The position numbers and the translations under genes are program-made. The notes beneath the pieces were generated by a model that saw only the letters and a program-made list of their open reading frames with translations, searched no databases and was not told the DNA's origin. Shown piece by piece: positions 62,382 to 64,000 of a stretch of 64,000 bases of DNA; the stretch's first letter is position 1; every line of letters starts with the position of its first letter. Origin of the DNA: Microcoleus vaginatus WJT46-NPBG5 (GTDB lineage Bacteria > Cyanobacteriota > Cyanobacteriia > Cyanobacteriales > Oscillatoriaceae); the NCBI GenBank assembly GCA_019359355.1, contig JAHHHM010000003.1, positions 62,001 to 126,000 on the forward strand, read 5' to 3'.

Positions 62382-64000
62382 TTACAAAGTGAATTTTGGT
62401 TTAAAATTGCGTAAGCGTAAAGCATTTGTAACTACCGAGACTGAGCTAAATGCCATTGCTGCTCCTGCAATCATGGGATTGAGTAGCCATCCAAAAACTG
62501 GGAATAAAACTCCAGCCGCAATGGGAATCCCGGCGACATTGTAAATAAAAGCAAAAAACAAATTTTGGCGAATATTTTGAATCGTGGCGCGGCTAAGTTC
62601 AATGGCTGTGACAATGCCTTGCAAATCTCCTGAGATGAGTGTAATATCACTGGCAGCGATTGCTACATCTGTCCCGGTTCCAATCGCAATTCCCACATCC
62701 GCTTGCGCTAAAGCCGGCGCATCATTAATCCCATCTCCCACCATCGCCACAACTTTTCCTTCTCTTTGAAGTGCTTGGATTTTAGCTGCTTTTTGATCAG
62801 GTCTAACCTGTGCAAATACGCGTTTAATTCCCACTTCACCGGCAATTGCTTCTGCTGTCTGCCAGTTATCTCCGGTTAGCATTACAACTTCTAACCCTAA
62901 CCTTTGTAACGCTCTCACAACGCCGGGTGATGAAGGCTTTAGTGCGTCGGCAATTGCCATTAGTCCTTCAATTTGTTGCTCTACCGCAATCCAAATCACT
63001 GTGGTTCCGCTGGCTTCCCAAATTACTTGGTGTTGTTCAAGAGATTTCGTCTCAATTCCTAATTCCTCCATCCATCGCTGAGTGCCAATTTGCACAAGCC
63101 GGCCTGATATAATTCCTTGAACCCCACTGCCGGCAATTGCTTCAAAATTTTCTACATCGGTTAACTGAACTTCTTGAGATTTGGCATATCGAACTACGGC
63201 TTCAGCAATCGGATGTTCTGAGTTTCGTTCTACCGAAGCAGCCAATCGCAATAGTTTTAACTCATTTTGATTGGCCGTTCCATTAACCGTAACAAAATCG
63301 GTTACTGTTGGTTTACCTTGAGTCAGTGTGCCGGTTTTATCTAATACAATTGTTTGGATGGTGTGCGCTAATTCTAAACTTGCAGCATCTTTAATTAAAA
63401 TGCCATTTTCTGCACCTTTGCCGGTTCCTACCATTACAGATGTGGGTGTTGCCAAACCCAAAGCGCAAGGACAAGCAATAATTAACACTCCCACCGTTGC
63501 GATAGTGGCAAGTGTTATATTGCCCATTACATTAAACCAGATAATAAACGTTGCGATAGCAACTGCAATGACTGCCGGCACAAACCATCGCGTTACTTGA
63601 TCCGCTAAGCGTTGAATGGGTGCTTTAGAACCTTGCGCTTGCTGCACTAATTTAACAACTTGAGCCAAAACCGTATCTTTTCCAACGCGTGTAGCACGAA
63701 ACTTAAAGCTGCCGGTTTTGTTAATTGTAGATCCAATGACTTCATCTGAGGGTTGCTTTTTAACCGGCACACTTTCTCCCGTCACCATTGCTTCATCAAT
63801 TGTGGAATAGCCTTCAATAATTTTCCCATCTACCGGAATTTTTTCACCGGGACGGACCAGAACAACATCCCCAATTTTGACTTCTTCAATGGGAACATCA
63901 AATTCTTGATGATCTCGAGTTAAACGCGCTGTTTTTGCTTGTAAGCCAATCAGTTGACGAATCGCCTCAGAAGTTTGACCCCTAGCGCGATTTTCTAGAT
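62382..64000 (-). CDS. Cu(I)-type P-type ATPase, 5' end outside window
   Basis: Frame is open to the window end (codons ENRARGQTSEAIRQLIGLQA at 63950-64000 on the minus strand), so the N-terminal metal-binding domains and first helices lie beyond it. Visible: TGES (actuator), the intramembrane ACPCALGLATP with the CPC metal site, DKTGTLT phosphorylation site, SEHPIAEAV, GDGINDAPALAQADVGIA, and the C-terminal helices ending AMAFSSVSVVTNALRLR. The NALRLR/SSVSVVTNA tail and YN in the sixth-to-seventh helix indicate a Cu(I) exporter (CopA/PacS/CtaA group). The cupredoxin gene follows by 18 bases. Which of the copper pumps it is cannot be told without the N-terminus. Confidence 0.95.
   Translation of the reverse strand, partial: LENRARGQTSEAIRQLIGLQAKTARLTRDHQEFDVPIEEVKIGDVVLVRPGEKIPVDGKIIEGYSTIDEAMVTGESVPVKKQPSDEVIGSTINKTGSFKFRATRVGKDTVLAQVVKLVQQAQGSKAPIQRLADQVTRWFVPAVIAVAIATFIIWFNVMGNITLATIATVGVLIIACPCALGLATPTSVMVGTGKGAENGILIKDAASLELAHTIQTIVLDKTGTLTQGKPTVTDFVTVNGTANQNELKLLRLAASVERNSEHPIAEAVVRYAKSQEVQLTDVENFEAIAGSGVQGIISGRLVQIGTQRWMEELGIETKSLEQHQVIWEASGTTVIWIAVEQQIEGLMAIADALKPSSPGVVRALQRLGLEVVMLTGDNWQTAEAIAGEVGIKRVFAQVRPDQKAAKIQALQREGKVVAMVGDGINDAPALAQADVGIAIGTGTDVAIAASDITLISGDLQGIVTAIELSRATIQNIRQNLFFAFIYNVAGIPIAAGVLFPVFGWLLNPMIAGAAMAFSSVSVVTNALRLRNFKPKFTL

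Noticed and set aside
1-64000. CRISPR arrays, complete insertion sequences, prophage or rRNA genes
   Set aside because: I looked for regularly spaced repeats, transposase or integrase motifs and rRNA sequences and found none; only short palindromic repeats are present.

Overview
The window is about 64 kb of cyanobacterial chromosome, most likely from a filamentous, gliding or biofilm-forming (oscillatorian-type) strain. Evidence for this: a PEP-CTERM protein beside an exosortase of the cyanobacterial type and an HpsJ-like protein; a phytochrome-like GAF domain with the cysteine pair of cyanobacteriochromes; TPR-fused Ser/Thr kinases; many multi-domain histidine kinases; DUF3326; and the rplS - tRNA-Trp - secE - nusG - rplKA - rplJL order. 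The genus cannot be fixed from this sequence. GCCGGC-containing words (often TGCCGGC or GCCGGCA) recur throughout, inside and between genes, while the usual cyanobacterial HIP1 word GCGATCGC is rare.

Layout. 1-7.5 kb: a Wsp-type chemosensory cluster (MCP, WspD-like CheW, CheA with C-terminal receiver, a CheB/WspF methylesterase broken by a nonsense codon and several frameshifts, and a WspR-type receiver joined to a histidine kinase instead of a GGDEF domain). 7.6-12.4 kb (minus): ribosomal/transcription/secretion block rplS, tRNA-Trp, secE, nusG, rplK, rplA, an L10 leader with attenuator, rplJ and rplL. 12.7-20.8 kb: PiT phosphate transporter, a coiled-coil/DMT transporter fusion, an Ig-like/propeller membrane protein, a 2OG-Fe(II) oxygenase, and a DUF1980-DUF318 permease pair. 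21-34.5 kb: a signalling island with an EAL phosphodiesterase, a PAS-GAF kinase, a 1205-residue PAS/GAF kinase with a cyanobacteriochrome-like GAF, and three proteins sharing one N-terminal CBS-like module but carrying GGDEF, kinase or decayed-kinase outputs. 35.9-38.9 kb: a large protein with a signal peptide, HEAT repeats, one membrane helix and a NACHT-like NTPase. 39-45.5 kb: rimM, PEP-CTERM protein, exosortase, HpsJ-like protein, mnmE. 45.8-52.9 kb: an active TPR-kinase, its tandem pseudokinase paralogue, a TPR protein and a DUF697-type GTPase. 53-55.3 kb: ferredoxin, a small conserved-looking protein, DUF3326 and a CPBP protease. 56.5-60 kb: an SMR-like flippase, a UbiA-type phosphoribosyl-polyprenol synthase, a HAD phosphatase and a GT39-like glycosyltransferase, which together read as a polyprenyl-phosphate-pentose pathway. 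60-64 kb: purN, a retropepsin-like protease, a small hydrophilic protein, a membrane cupredoxin, and a Cu(I) P-type ATPase cut by the window end.

Main points for follow-up are the rewired and partly decayed Wsp system, the module-swapping signalling family, the putative lipid-linked pentose operon, the transmembrane HEAT-NACHT protein, and the kinase/pseudokinase tandem. Several palindromic intergenic elements look like dispersed cyanobacterial repeats.
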